From EA-27 sp964396265 (lineage in GTDB: Archaea; Thermoplasmatota; Thermoplasmata; RBG-16-68-12; EA-27), in the NCBI GenBank assembly GCA_964396265.1, contig CAYNEM010000003.1, positions 96,153 to 160,152 of the forward strand: a stretch of DNA of 64,000 nucleotides, given 5' to 3'. The translations under genes were made by a program, and so were the position numbers. Numbering within the stretch: position 1 is the stretch's first letter; every line of letters begins with the position of its first letter. Under the pieces are notes generated by a model. The model saw nothing but the letters and a program-made list of their open reading frames with translations, made no database searches and was not told the origin of the DNA. This document shows, piece after piece, positions 42,442-50,372 of this stretch.

Positions 42442-43071
42442 TCACGGGGCCCCGGATGTCTGTTTTGCGGCGATCCGCTTCTTGTACCACACCCAGGCAC
42501 CGATGCCCACCAGCACCGCCACGATCGCGACCAGGTCGATGAGCTCGAATGTGTCGACGATGCGCCGCCACTCTTGGAATAGGAGGAAGCCCGCGACCGC
42601 GAGCACGGAATTCCAGACCAGCGCGCCGCCAAACGTCGCGAGGAGGAACGGCACGAAGGACATCCTGCCGGCGCCTGCAGGGTACGCGACGATCGAGCGC
42701 GAGCCGGCGAAGCAGTTCGCCAGGAAGACGCCGGCGTTCCCCCATCGGCGGAACCAGCCTTCCGCCTTTGCGAGGTCCGATTCGTCGAGGAAGAGGTAGC
42801 GGCCGTATTTCAGGACGAAGGGACGTCCGAAGCGCAATCCGATGTGGTACGCCACACCCGAGCCCGCCATCGTGCCGAGGCTCGCGACTGCGACGACGAG
42901 GGGCAGGCTCATCCTCCCCTCCGCCGCCAACGCGCCCGCGAACGGGACGATCACCACGCTAGGGATTGGCGTGATCGCGCCCTCGATGAACATGAAAAGG
43001 AAGACGCCCGGGTAGCCGAGCACCGACACGCCCGACGCCATGAAGTTCGTCAGGTCGCCCAGGATGGACAC
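42442..43071 (-). CDS. DedA/SNARE-associated membrane protein
   Basis: A 209-residue DedA family protein with about five to six hydrophobic segments. Family motifs: an early reentrant-like E (FMFIEGAITPIPSVVIVPFAGALAA), G-x-x-x-G-S-G-V-A-Y-x-I-G with R-F-G-R-P (LGTMAGSGVAYHIGLRFGRP), and the conserved Arg in FLANCFAGSRSIVAYPAGAG. DedA proteins act as lipid (undecaprenyl or polyprenyl phosphate) carriers or flippases in some organisms; the archaeal substrate is not established. The start is GTG 43071, with TTCTTAGC about 27 nt upstream, so leaderless expression is likely. Confidence 0.9.
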   Translation of the reverse strand: MSILGDLTNFMASGVSVLGYPGVFLFMFIEGAITPIPSVVIVPFAGALAAEGRMSLPLVVAVASLGTMAGSGVAYHIGLRFGRPFVLKYGRYLFLDESDLAKAEGWFRRWGNAGVFLANCFAGSRSIVAYPAGAGRMSFVPFLLATFGGALVWNSVLAVAGFLLFQEWRRIVDTFELIDLVAIVAVLVGIGAWVWYKKRIAAKQTSGAP

Positions 43072-43193
43072 GCGCGCCGATTGGCGGTGTTGCTAAGAAG
43101 GTTTCGAGGTCGGGACCAGCCACGACATGCGGCGGGAACCGCCATGTGGCGTGCTTTTGTGCGAAGACGAATGGTCAACCTCTCGTGGATCGC

Positions 43194-44474
43194 TCAGGAT
43201 GCCGGAGGGACGGAAGACGACACGGGTCTGCCTTGTCGCTCCGCGACGGTCGCGCGTCCCTCCGCAATGAGCTCCCCGCGAAGGTACACGGCCTGCGGGA
43301 AGACCGCGTCCATGTTCTCGAACGGCGTCCACCCGCACTTGCTGTGGAGATCCTTCGCGCGGATCGCAACGACCTCTCGGGGATCGACGACGATGACGTT
43401 GGCAGGTCGTCCAACGTCCAGCACCCCGAGGTCGAGTCCGAGGATCTTCGCGGGCTTGCTGGCGGTGACGTCGACGAATCGCGCGAGGCTGAGGTCGCCT
43501 GCCTTCACCTTCCGAAGGAGTAGGGGGAGCATCGTCTCGACGCCGGGGACCCCGGGGGGCGCCTGCTCGAACGGGCGTTCCTTCTCCTCGGCCGTGCGGG
43601 GGGCGTGGTCGCTCGCTACCGCATCGATGCGTCCATCCACGAGAGCCTGCCAAAGGGCCTCCCGGTCCTCGGCTGGGCGCAGTGGCGGATTCACCTTCCC
43701 ATACGCCTTGAGTTGCATGGTGCGATCGAGAAACAGGTGATGGGTCGTCGCTTCCGTCGTGAACTCGGATCCGGCAAGAGCGGCGAGCGCAGCGCGCGAG
43801 GTGACGTGAGCGACGTGGATCCTCGTGGGCCGCACGGTCCGTTTGGCGGCATCGCGGAGGGCGTGGATCGCAGACGCCTCGGCATCGCTCGGTCGGGCCT
43901 CGTCGTGGCCCCGGAGCGAGGTCGCCGGTCTGGCGGCGATCATCGCCGCATCCTCCGCGTGGACCACCGCGAGGATTCCGGTCTCCGCGACCGCCGAGAG
44001 GATCTCCCCTTGGGTCGTGGCATCTTTCACTTCGAGGTCGCCCGCGCTGTGCGCGGTGTACATCTTCCCCGGTGCCCGCAGGGACGCCCACGTCCTTGCG
44101 TCCTTCGGCGACCGAAGGGCCCCGTACAATCCGAAGTCGACGTTCGCCCTTCGACGGACCGAGCGGAGCTTGTCCTCGAACGCGGAACGGCTCGTGACCG
44201 GAGGCTCGGTGTTCGGCATGTCGAACACGGCGGTCACGCCGCCGATCGCCGCGGCCATCGTCCCCGTGAAGAAGTCCTCTGCGTTCGTCGTCCCGGGATC
44301 GCGGAAGTGGACGTGCATGTCCACGCCGCCAGGAAGCAGGAGGCGGTCGCCGTAGTCACGCCGGTCGTCCCCCGCGAGCGTCTTCGCAACCTTCACGATG
44401 CGACCCTCGTCGATCCCCACCGCCAGCGGCTCGAGGCCGCCGCGGAAGAATGCGCGACCCTCAAGAACGAGCAT
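43194..44474 (-). CDS. pyrC: Dihydroorotase
   Basis: A 426-residue amidohydrolase of class I dihydroorotase type. Motifs include the metal-binding HVHFRDPG following LLPGGVDM, the substrate region MPNTEPPVTS, the HVAHVTS His motif, and SDHAPRTAEEKERPF with the catalytic Asp. It closes carbamoyl aspartate to dihydroorotate in pyrimidine synthesis (EC 3.5.2.3). The ATG start at 44474 overlaps the end of the AMMECR1 gene by 14 nt, so they form one transcript. Other pyrimidine genes are not in the window. Related hydantoinases share the fold, but the motifs fit dihydroorotase best. Confidence 0.93.
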   Translation of the reverse strand: MLVLEGRAFFRGGLEPLAVGIDEGRIVKVAKTLAGDDRRDYGDRLLLPGGVDMHVHFRDPGTTNAEDFFTGTMAAAIGGVTAVFDMPNTEPPVTSRSAFEDKLRSVRRRANVDFGLYGALRSPKDARTWASLRAPGKMYTAHSAGDLEVKDATTQGEILSAVAETGILAVVHAEDAAMIAARPATSLRGHDEARPSDAEASAIHALRDAAKRTVRPTRIHVAHVTSRAALAALAGSEFTTEATTHHLFLDRTMQLKAYGKVNPPLRPAEDREALWQALVDGRIDAVASDHAPRTAEEKERPFEQAPPGVPGVETMLPLLLRKVKAGDLSLARFVDVTASKPAKILGLDLGVLDVGRPANVIVVDPREVVAIRAKDLHSKCGWTPFENMDAVFPQAVYLRGELIAEGRATVAERQGRPVSSSVPPAS

Positions 44475-45072
44475 GCTCCGCGAGCGCCCGTCGGACGACG
44501 GGGCCCCTCGGGGCGGCCTCCGTCCAAATCTCCGACTGGAATCGCCAGATCCGCGTGTCGGGCTCGAGCCACGCGTCCGGCAGGAGGCCGGCCTTCCCGC
44601 ACGTCTGCGCGAGGAACTCCTCGGCGTCCCACTTCCATGCGACGGGCACCTGCGGAAGGAGCAGCCCGCGGTCGCGGCCTTTGCCGATGATCAGTCCGTC
44701 CGTCCCGAGTCGGATCTGGCGCACGAAATCCTTCGGCTTCTTGCCCTCGAGAAGCTCGGGCGGCGTGAGGATGGACACCTCGACGACGACGGCGTCCAAC
44801 TCGCCGATCGTCAGGCGGGAGAACCTCGGGTCCTCGCATGCGCCCTCCGCGGCCTTCACGATCGCTTTCGCCAGGGGGAAGATCGGCGACGGGTAGCCGA
44901 TGCAGCCGCGCAGTTCCTCGTGCGGGTATGTGTTGATCGTCACGAACACGCCGCACTCGCGGTCGAACGACGGGGGAACGGTGAACGAGGGGAACCGCTC
45001 GCCGCGCGTGTACGCGTCCGCGGTCGCGCGGGCCATGCGGACGGCGAGTTCACCCTCACCATCCGTATACAT
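44461..45072 (-). CDS. AMMECR1 domain protein
   Basis: A 203-residue AMMECR1 family protein with its invariant LRGCIGYPSP motif preceded by CGVFVTINTYPHEE, and the later PPELLEGKKPKDF and GLLLPQVPVAWKWDAEEFL. The family is universal in archaea and eukaryotes; recent views link it to Memo-like redox or RNA roles, but no activity is settled. The frame is open much further (to 45729), but that part runs antisense to the CBS gene. ATG 45072 is set by the family N-terminus (MYTDGEGELAVRMAR) and by CTTTATCC centred about 27 nt upstream. It overlaps pyrC by 14 nt. Confidence 0.92.
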   Translation of the reverse strand: MYTDGEGELAVRMARATADAYTRGERFPSFTVPPSFDRECGVFVTINTYPHEELRGCIGYPSPIFPLAKAIVKAAEGACEDPRFSRLTIGELDAVVVEVSILTPPELLEGKKPKDFVRQIRLGTDGLIIGKGRDRGLLLPQVPVAWKWDAEEFLAQTCGKAGLLPDAWLEPDTRIWRFQSEIWTEAAPRGPVVRRALAEHARS

Positions 45073-45094
45073 CGGGCGGCCATACGGAGTATGC

Positions 45095-45102
45095 GGATAA
45101 AG
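45095..45102 (-). promoter_or_regulatory. TATA box of the AMMECR1-pyrC operon
   Basis: CTTTATCC on the minus strand, centred about 27 nt before ATG 45072, implying a leaderless message. It lies back to back with the CBS promoter box at 45141-45148. Confidence 0.55.
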
Positions 45103-45140
45103 ATTGTCGGCTCGCAGCCGGTACCGTCGTGACGGTATCG

Positions 45141-45148
45141 TTATACGG
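45141..45148 (+). promoter_or_regulatory. TATA box of the CBS-domain gene
   Basis: TTATACGG, about 26 nt before GTG 45170. This spacing favours the GTG as leaderless start over the ATG at 45179. Confidence 0.5.
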
Positions 45149-45169
45149 AGCGCGGCATTACGACGTATT

Positions 45170-45715
45170 GTGCCGGAGATGAAATCAGCGAGGCTCCCCG
45201 TGCTCGAGGTCATGACGACCGACCCCGTCACCTCCGGGCCGGAGCTCACGGTCATGGAGGCTGCGACCGTCATGAGGGACCGCGGCGTCGGGAGCGTGAT
45301 TGTCGTCGCGGGCGAGAAGGCGATCGGGATCCTCACGGAGCGCGACATCGTGACGAAGGTGGCGGCGGAGGACCGGAAGGCCTCCACGCTGAGGGTGAAG
45401 GACGTCATGACGTCCCCCGTCGTCTCCATCCACCCCCACGAGGAGGTGGAGGAGGCCGCGCGCAGGATGAGCAAGCGCCGCATCCGGCGCCTGCCGGTCG
45501 TCCAGGATGGGAAGCTCCTCGGTGTGATCACCGAGAACGACATCATCCGCGTGTGGCCGCACCTCGTCGAGGTGACGCGCGAGTGGGCGCGCGCGGGCAT
45601 GTTCGAGGAGGGCCCGGGTCCCGTGGAGGGACACTGCGACTCGTGCGGCGTGTACAGCACGCAGCTCATGCGGGACGGCAAGCTCCTCTTAGGCCCCGAG
45701 TGCCGGGTGCGATGA
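45170..45715 (+). CDS. Tandem CBS-domain protein with C-terminal Cys motif
   Basis: A 181-residue protein with two CBS domains in a Bateman pair: VLEVMTTDPVTSGPELTV to IGILTERDIVTKVAAE, and VKDVMTSPVVSIHPHEE to LLGVITENDIIRVWPH. Such pairs bind adenosyl ligands (AMP, ATP, SAM) and act as energy or metabolite sensors. The C-terminal tail has HCDSCGVYSTQL and PECR, probably half of a zinc site completed by dimerisation. GTG 45170 is preferred by TATA spacing; ATG 45179 three codons later is the alternative. It is divergent from the AMMECR1-pyrC operon. The partner it regulates is unknown. Confidence 0.9.
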   Translation: MPEMKSARLPVLEVMTTDPVTSGPELTVMEAATVMRDRGVGSVIVVAGEKAIGILTERDIVTKVAAEDRKASTLRVKDVMTSPVVSIHPHEEVEEAARRMSKRRIRRLPVVQDGKLLGVITENDIIRVWPHLVEVTREWARAGMFEEGPGPVEGHCDSCGVYSTQLMRDGKLLLGPECRVR

Positions 45716-45730
45716 TTTCCGCCACGCAAT

Positions 45731-45738
45731 CTTTATAG
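45731..45738 (+). promoter_or_regulatory. TATA box of the V4R-Roadblock pair
   Basis: CTTTATAG, about 32 nt before ATG 45767, just after the stop of the CBS gene. Confidence 0.5.
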
Positions 45739-45766
45739 TGCACGGGTAGGGTTCCGCGGAGTCCCC

Positions 45767-46168
45767 ATGCGGTACGTCCGAATCTCTCAGGAGGAGTTTG
45801 CCGCCGGCCGAAAGCTGTACGAGGGCGTGATGTCGTACGCGTGCCACGGGCTGTTCTTCCGCGAGGGCGAATCGATCGCGGACTCGATCGCGAAGGAGGT
45901 CCCCGCGTCGGAGGACCTCATCACGGGCGCCCGGCGGGTCATGGTCTCCCGCGGGTGGGTCGAGGACATCCAGTTCGCTCGGGGCGAGGTGCGCGCTCGG
46001 GGCTCGATCGAGGTCTCCCCCGGAAGCGAGTCAGAGACGTGCCACCGGCTGAGGGGCGTGGTCACGCGGCTCCACGAGCTCCAGGGGCGTGGCAAGGTGA
46101 AGTTCGCCGAGGTCGAGTGCGAGAGCACCGGCGGCGAACAGTGCGTGTTCCGGGCAGGAGTGGTTTGA
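45767..46168 (+). CDS. V4R-like (4-vinyl reductase) small-molecule-binding protein
   Basis: A 133-residue protein resembling a compact V4R domain: an N-terminal helix with GVMSYACHGLFFREGESIAD, a mid-section RVMVSRGWVED, and near the end the Cys pair V-E-C-E-S-T-G-G-E-Q-C-V-F-R. The C-x6-7-C-x-F/W pattern near the C-terminus is typical of V4R, which binds hydrocarbons, metals or tetrapyrrole precursors in sensor proteins. Assignment is by these motifs and is moderate. Its stop overlaps the ATG of the Roadblock gene (TGATG), so the products probably work together. Confidence 0.68.
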   Translation: MRYVRISQEEFAAGRKLYEGVMSYACHGLFFREGESIADSIAKEVPASEDLITGARRVMVSRGWVEDIQFARGEVRARGSIEVSPGSESETCHRLRGVVTRLHELQGRGKVKFAEVECESTGGEQCVFRAGVV

Positions 46169-46518
46169 TGGCGTACGAGGCGACGTTAAGGGACCTGAAG
46201 GGTGCGGGCGCGATCGCAGCGGCAATCGTGAGCCGTGACGGGACGATCCTCGGCGCGGATCTACCGCCCCAGGTGTCCCGGGAGACGTTCTCGATCATGT
46301 GCGCGACGATCCACGGGGCCGGCATGACGGTCTCGACGGAGCTCCACCGCACGAATCCGAGTCGGATCATTCTCGACACCACGGAGGGCAACGTCCTGAT
46401 CGCGGAGGCCGGGCGTCGCGCGCTCGTGGTGATCGTCCTGCCTCCGGGGATGGACTTCCAGAAAGCCTCGGTTGTCCTGGGGCCTATCATCGAGCGCGTC
46501 GCTCGGGAGACCGTCTAG
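46168..46518 (+). CDS. Roadblock/LC7-domain protein
   Basis: A 116-residue Roadblock/LC7 protein: LRDLKGAGAIAAAIVSRDGT, the long central helix ETFSIMCATIHGAGMTVST, then strands RIILDTTEGNVLIAEAG and ALVVIVLPPGMDF. In archaea and bacteria such proteins dimerise and often act as regulators (GAP-like) of small Ras-like GTPases such as MglA. No GTPase gene is beside it. ATG 46168 overlaps the V4R-like stop and has GGAG upstream, so it is co-translated with that ligand-binding protein. Confidence 0.85.
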   Translation: MAYEATLRDLKGAGAIAAAIVSRDGTILGADLPPQVSRETFSIMCATIHGAGMTVSTELHRTNPSRIILDTTEGNVLIAEAGRRALVVIVLPPGMDFQKASVVLGPIIERVARETV

Positions 46519-46519
46519 G

Positions 46520-47128
46520 TCACTTGAGCCAGTCCCCGATCTCGACCTTCCACGCGTTGACCCCGCTCCGGCGTTCGGCGACCCGCTGGGCCGCATTGAT
46601 CGCGTACCGCAGTGCTCCCCGGTAGTCGCCCGCATCCCCCGCTGCCTGGGCCAACTCGAGGAGTTGCTCCGCCTCCCGCAGGTCCGCGCCCTCTTCCCGG
46701 GCCACGTCCATGAGATGGCGCGCCTTCCGTAGTCGCGCCTGGAGCGCGTCGAACGCGCTGATCTGCGTCTCCACCTCCCGGCCGCTCCGGCTCGCGAGTT
46801 CCAGGGCCACCGGGAAGTTCTCATTCACGGCGGCCTGCTGCGCAGAGTCAAGGAGGCTCTCCGCGAGCCCGAAACGTACGCCCATCTTCCGACCGGAGAC
46901 CATGCTCGTCATGGCGTCGGCGATCGCCCCCCCGGCGATGCCGCGGAGTTCCCGCGCACGGGACGTCAGGTGATTGGCGGGCGGCATGTGTTTGAGTTTC
47001 CTCCCGCAGAGCAAGCACACAAGGTCATAGATGCCCATCTCGTGGCCGCACGCGGCGCACCGGTCTGCGGTCATCGCGGCGGTTCCCGGAAGCTCGCCCT
47101 CGTCCACAAACGAGACCGTGCGAGTCAT
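46520..47128 (-). CDS. Zinc-ribbon helical protein
   Basis: A 202-residue protein. Near the N-terminus is a zinc ribbon C-A-A-C-G...C-L-L-C-G (CAACGHEMGIYDLVCLLCG). The rest is helical and coiled-coil-like, with FGLAESLLDSAQQAAVNENF, FDALQARLRKARHLMDVARE and YRGALRYAINAAQRVAERRS, the last resembling TPR-type helix pairs. ATG 47128 is used; the frame continues upstream but runs antisense through glmS. Its 3' end lies one nt from the converging Roadblock gene. No family was recognised; the zinc ribbon plus helices layout recurs in the gene at 59264-60496. Confidence 0.72.
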   Translation of the reverse strand: MTRTVSFVDEGELPGTAAMTADRCAACGHEMGIYDLVCLLCGRKLKHMPPANHLTSRARELRGIAGGAIADAMTSMVSGRKMGVRFGLAESLLDSAQQAAVNENFPVALELASRSGREVETQISAFDALQARLRKARHLMDVAREEGADLREAEQLLELAQAAGDAGDYRGALRYAINAAQRVAERRSGVNAWKVEIGDWLK

Positions 47129-47193
47129 TCGCTCGCAAGGGGATAAGCGTTCCGGTCCCCCCTGCGTGAGCCAACCGAAAAATCCGACTCCGC

Positions 47194-48984
47194 TCACTCG
47201 ACGGTGACCGTCTTCGCAAGGTTCCGGGGCTTGTCGATCGCGCACCCGCGCTTGCGGGCGGCGTAGTAGGCGATCAGCTGGAGGACGACGGTCGCGGAGA
47301 CCGGATAGAGGATGTCCCGGACCCTCGGCACGTACACGACGCGTTCGACGAACCGCGCGAGGTCTTTGTCCCCGTCCGTGCCGATTGCGATGACAGGGGA
47401 GCCGCGGGCGTTCACCTCGCCGATGTTGCTCATCATCTTCGCGTAGTTCCGATCCCTCGGGACGACGGCGACCACGGGGGTCTCGTGCGTCAGCAGGGCG
47501 AGGGGTCCGTGCTTGAGCTCGCCTCCCGCGTAGGCCTCTGCATGGATGTAGGAAATCTCCTTCATCTTGAGAGCGCCCTCCATCGCGATGGGGTACTCGA
47601 TTCCCCGGCCGAGGAAGAACATGTCGCGGCTGCCTGCAACGGCCCGTGCGATCGATTCGATCTCCTCCGCGCGGCTCAGCACGCCCTGCACGTGTCGGGG
47701 AAGCACGCGCAGCTCGTCCCGGAGCCGGTTCGCGTCCTCCGGATCCAAGGTGCCCCGTTCCAGACCCATGCGGATCGCCACGAGGAACAGTGCGACGACC
47801 TGGGCCGTGAAGGTCTTCGTCGCCGCCACCCCGATCTCGAGCCCCGCGCGCGTGTACATCGTGCGGTCCGTCTCCCGGGTCAGGCTGGACCCGACGACGT
47901 TCGTGATCCCGAGGGTCTTGCACCCGCGTCGCTTCGCTTCCCTCGCGGCCCCGAGCGTGTCCGCCGTTTCGCCGCTCTGAGAAACGAGCAGCACGAGAGG
48001 ATGTTCGGTCGGAATCGGAGCGTAGCGGTATTCGGAGGCGAGCTCGACGGTGGTCGGCACCTTCGCGATCTCTTCGAGGATGTACTTCCCGACGAGGCTC
48101 GCGTGATACGAGGTGCCGCACGCCAGGAGTTTGACACCCGTGAACCCGTTCCGGAAGAACCCGTTCGCATCGACCTCCGTCATCCGGCCGAGTAATGTGT
48201 TGTGGATCGCTTGCGGCTGCTCGTGGATCTCCTTGAGCATGAAGTGCTCGAAGCCCCCACGCTCCGCGTCCTCGAGGGACCAGGAAATGCGCTCCGGCTC
48301 GCGGGTCACGGCATGTCCCTCGAGGTCCATGATCGTGACGGAACCCGCCCGGAGCACCACCAACTCCCGGTCCATGATGTAGAGGACCCGGTCCGTGTGC
48401 TTCAGGAGTGCAGGGATGTCGGAGGCGACGTAGTTCTCGTCCGAGCCCAGGCCGACGACCAGGGGGCTGAAGTTTCGCGCCGCCACGAGCTTGTCCGGCT
48501 CGTCCGCGTGCACGACCGTGACCGCGAACGTCCCCGTGCAACGATTCAGGGCCTTGCGCACGGCCTCCTCGAGGTTGCCTTCGTACAGCTGTTCCACGAG
48601 GTGGACGATCGCCTCCGTGTCCGTCTGCGAGCGGAACGTGTGGCCTAGCCCTTTGAGCTCGTCGCGCAATTCCGCGTAGTTCTCGATGATCCCGTTGTGC
48701 GCGAGGGCGATCCTCTCATGGCAGTCGTAGAACGGGTGGGAGTTCTCTAGGCTCGGGGGTCCGTGCGTGGCCCATCGCGTGTGCCCGAGCCCGACGACGC
48801 CCTTGAGCCTCGGGAGTTTCGCCTCGAGGTTCGCGATGTAGCCTTTGTCCTTCACGATCTTCAGGCCATCCTCGATCACGGCGACCCCGGCGCTGTCGTA
48901 CCCGCGGTACTCCAGGCGTTTCAGGGCGTCGATGAGGATCGGGAGCGCCTCGCGGTGGCCGACATAGCCGATGATCCCGCACAT
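47194..48984 (-). CDS. glmS: Glutamine-fructose-6-phosphate aminotransferase
   Basis: A 596-residue GlmS. Cys2 in MCGIIGYVGHREALP is the glutaminase nucleophile (class II amidotransferase, about 1-220); the domain includes LGHTRWATHGPPS and NGIIENYAELR. Two SIS domains follow, with the sugar-phosphate loops ACGTSYHASL and LLVSQSGETADTL in the first and FFLGRGIEYPIAMEGALKMKE in the second. The C-terminus ends with the typical D-K-P-R-N-L-A-K-T-V-T-V-E. It makes glucosamine-6-phosphate for amino sugars (EC 2.6.1.16). ATG 48984 overlaps the stop of the nucleotidyltransferase gene (TGATG), coupling early and late steps of UDP-GlcNAc synthesis. Confidence 0.97.
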   Translation of the reverse strand: MCGIIGYVGHREALPILIDALKRLEYRGYDSAGVAVIEDGLKIVKDKGYIANLEAKLPRLKGVVGLGHTRWATHGPPSLENSHPFYDCHERIALAHNGIIENYAELRDELKGLGHTFRSQTDTEAIVHLVEQLYEGNLEEAVRKALNRCTGTFAVTVVHADEPDKLVAARNFSPLVVGLGSDENYVASDIPALLKHTDRVLYIMDRELVVLRAGSVTIMDLEGHAVTREPERISWSLEDAERGGFEHFMLKEIHEQPQAIHNTLLGRMTEVDANGFFRNGFTGVKLLACGTSYHASLVGKYILEEIAKVPTTVELASEYRYAPIPTEHPLVLLVSQSGETADTLGAAREAKRRGCKTLGITNVVGSSLTRETDRTMYTRAGLEIGVAATKTFTAQVVALFLVAIRMGLERGTLDPEDANRLRDELRVLPRHVQGVLSRAEEIESIARAVAGSRDMFFLGRGIEYPIAMEGALKMKEISYIHAEAYAGGELKHGPLALLTHETPVVAVVPRDRNYAKMMSNIGEVNARGSPVIAIGTDGDKDLARFVERVVYVPRVRDILYPVSATVVLQLIAYYAARKRGCAIDKPRNLAKTVTVE

Positions 48985-50174
48985 CACATCACGTTCGTGC
49001 CGTTCGCCACGTTGCCCCGCACCCGGCTGAGGGATCCGATGCGGCACCGGGCGCCCACGACGCTGCCCGGCTCGATCACGACGCCGTCGCGGATCTCCGT
49101 GTCCTCGCCGACGAGGGCGCCTAGGGATTCTACGACGTGCCACTCGTCCTCGATCTGGGCGGAAGCCTTGTCCGCGGACGCCATGAGGTTCGACGCGACC
49201 CGGACCCCGCTCCCGATGACGGAGTTCGCGATCACGGAATGGGGGCCGACGATCACGTCGTCCATGAGGACGCTGTTCTCCAGGACCGTGAACGGTTGCA
49301 CCTTGACGTTGTCGCCCACACTCGTGCTCGGGTACACGACGACGTTCGGCCCGATCTCGCAGCCTCGACCGATGATGGCGGGTCCGAGGACGTAGGTGCC
49401 GGACCGGATGCGCGAGCCCTCGCCGATCGTGACCTTCCCGCGGAGCGTGACGTCCTTCTCGATCGTCCCGCTCTGCAGGTCGCCGATGCCGTTGAGGACG
49501 TGCGCGTTGAGCTTGAGCAGGTCCCACGGGTAGAGCGCGTCCATCCAGGTGCCCTCGGTGCGCACGGCCCGCACGCGGGACTTCACCGCCAAGGCGGCCA
49601 CGAGGCTCGGCAGGTCGTAGTGACCTTCCTTGAGTAGGGACTCCATGAGCGGGAGCGCGGACGGGTCGAACGCGTACACGCCGGTGTTGATCAGGTTCCC
49701 CTCGGGCTGTCGGGGCTTCTCCGTGATCCCCTCCAAGTAATGACCGTTGACGGAGACCACCCCGTACTTCTCGGGGGACTCGCTCTCCGCGATGAGGAGA
49801 GCGGGGGCGGTCCCCGACTCCAGGAGGTCGGCGATCGCCTTCGAGTCGAGGAGGCTGCTCCCGTTCGCGACGAGGAACGGTCCGCGGACCAGCTCCCGCG
49901 CCTCCCACACCGCCTGCATCGTGCCGAGCTGCTTCGCTTGCGTTGCATACTCGATGTGCGCGTTGAATTTCCGCCCGTCCTCGAAGTACGATTGGATGCG
50001 CTCCTTCCGGTAGCCAATGACGAACACGAGGTCGTGGATGCCATTCTCGACGAGGGCCCCGACGACGTGCTCAAGGATCGGCTTGTTGCCGACCGGGATC
50101 ATGACCTTGGGCTCGGAGGCGGTGAAGGGGCCCATGCGGGCTCCCTCGCCCGCCGCCAGGATGACCGCCTTCAC
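48984..50174 (-). CDS. GlmU-like sugar-1-phosphate nucleotidyltransferase/acetyltransferase
   Basis: A 396-residue bifunctional-type protein. The N-terminal nucleotidyltransferase domain (1 to about 225) opens MKAVILAAGEGARMGPFT with EPKVMIPVGNKP, the Rossmann signature. The C-terminal part is a left-handed beta-helix with hexapeptide repeats (for example VTLRGKVTIGEGSRIRSGTY, IIGRGCEIGPNVVVYPSTSV), as in archaeal GlmU-type enzymes that acetylate glucosamine-1-P and form UDP-GlcNAc. One oddity: the usual N-G-D motif is N-G-S (residues 104-106, ANGSSLLDSK), lacking the Asp that coordinates Mg2+ in relatives; D110 might compensate. The start is GTG 50174. It is co-transcribed with glmS. Confidence 0.9.
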   Translation of the reverse strand: MKAVILAAGEGARMGPFTASEPKVMIPVGNKPILEHVVGALVENGIHDLVFVIGYRKERIQSYFEDGRKFNAHIEYATQAKQLGTMQAVWEARELVRGPFLVANGSSLLDSKAIADLLESGTAPALLIAESESPEKYGVVSVNGHYLEGITEKPRQPEGNLINTGVYAFDPSALPLMESLLKEGHYDLPSLVAALAVKSRVRAVRTEGTWMDALYPWDLLKLNAHVLNGIGDLQSGTIEKDVTLRGKVTIGEGSRIRSGTYVLGPAIIGRGCEIGPNVVVYPSTSVGDNVKVQPFTVLENSVLMDDVIVGPHSVIANSVIGSGVRVASNLMASADKASAQIEDEWHVVESLGALVGEDTEIRDGVVIEPGSVVGARCRIGSLSRVRGNVANGTNVM

Positions 50175-50301
50175 GCCCTCGCCTCCCTACGGCAGGCCGG
50201 GGGACGGGGTATGTACGTTGCGCGGTCGTTATCGCCGACGATACTGGTGCCCTGAGGTCGCATGTCGCACATGGGATGACAAGCGCCGAGGGGTGTGGTG
50301 G

Positions 50302-50354
50302 CTTATAACCATTATTATAACATTCCTCTAACCGTTACAAAAATCCTTATAATT
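50302..50354 (+). promoter_or_regulatory. AT-rich promoter with two TATA-like boxes and a small palindrome
   Basis: ATTATAAC (50314-50321) and CTTATAAT (50346-50353) lie 55 and 23 nt before ATG 50373. Between them is TAAC-C-GTTA (50329-50337), a 9-nt palindrome that could be an operator. The downstream box would give a leaderless start; the upstream one a leader of about 30 nt with the Shine-Dalgarno AAAGGAG. Confidence 0.5.
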
Positions 50355-50372
50355 GAAAGGAGATGGCGGTCT

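Noticed and set aside
45073..45729. Upstream extension of the AMMECR1 frame
   Set aside because: It is antisense to the CBS gene; the family begins at 45072 next to a TATA box.
48985..49908. Upstream extension of the glmS frame through the nucleotidyltransferase gene
   Set aside because: Mature glmS must begin Met-Cys for its nucleophile; the extension is Arg-rich shadow of the coding frame of the neighbour.
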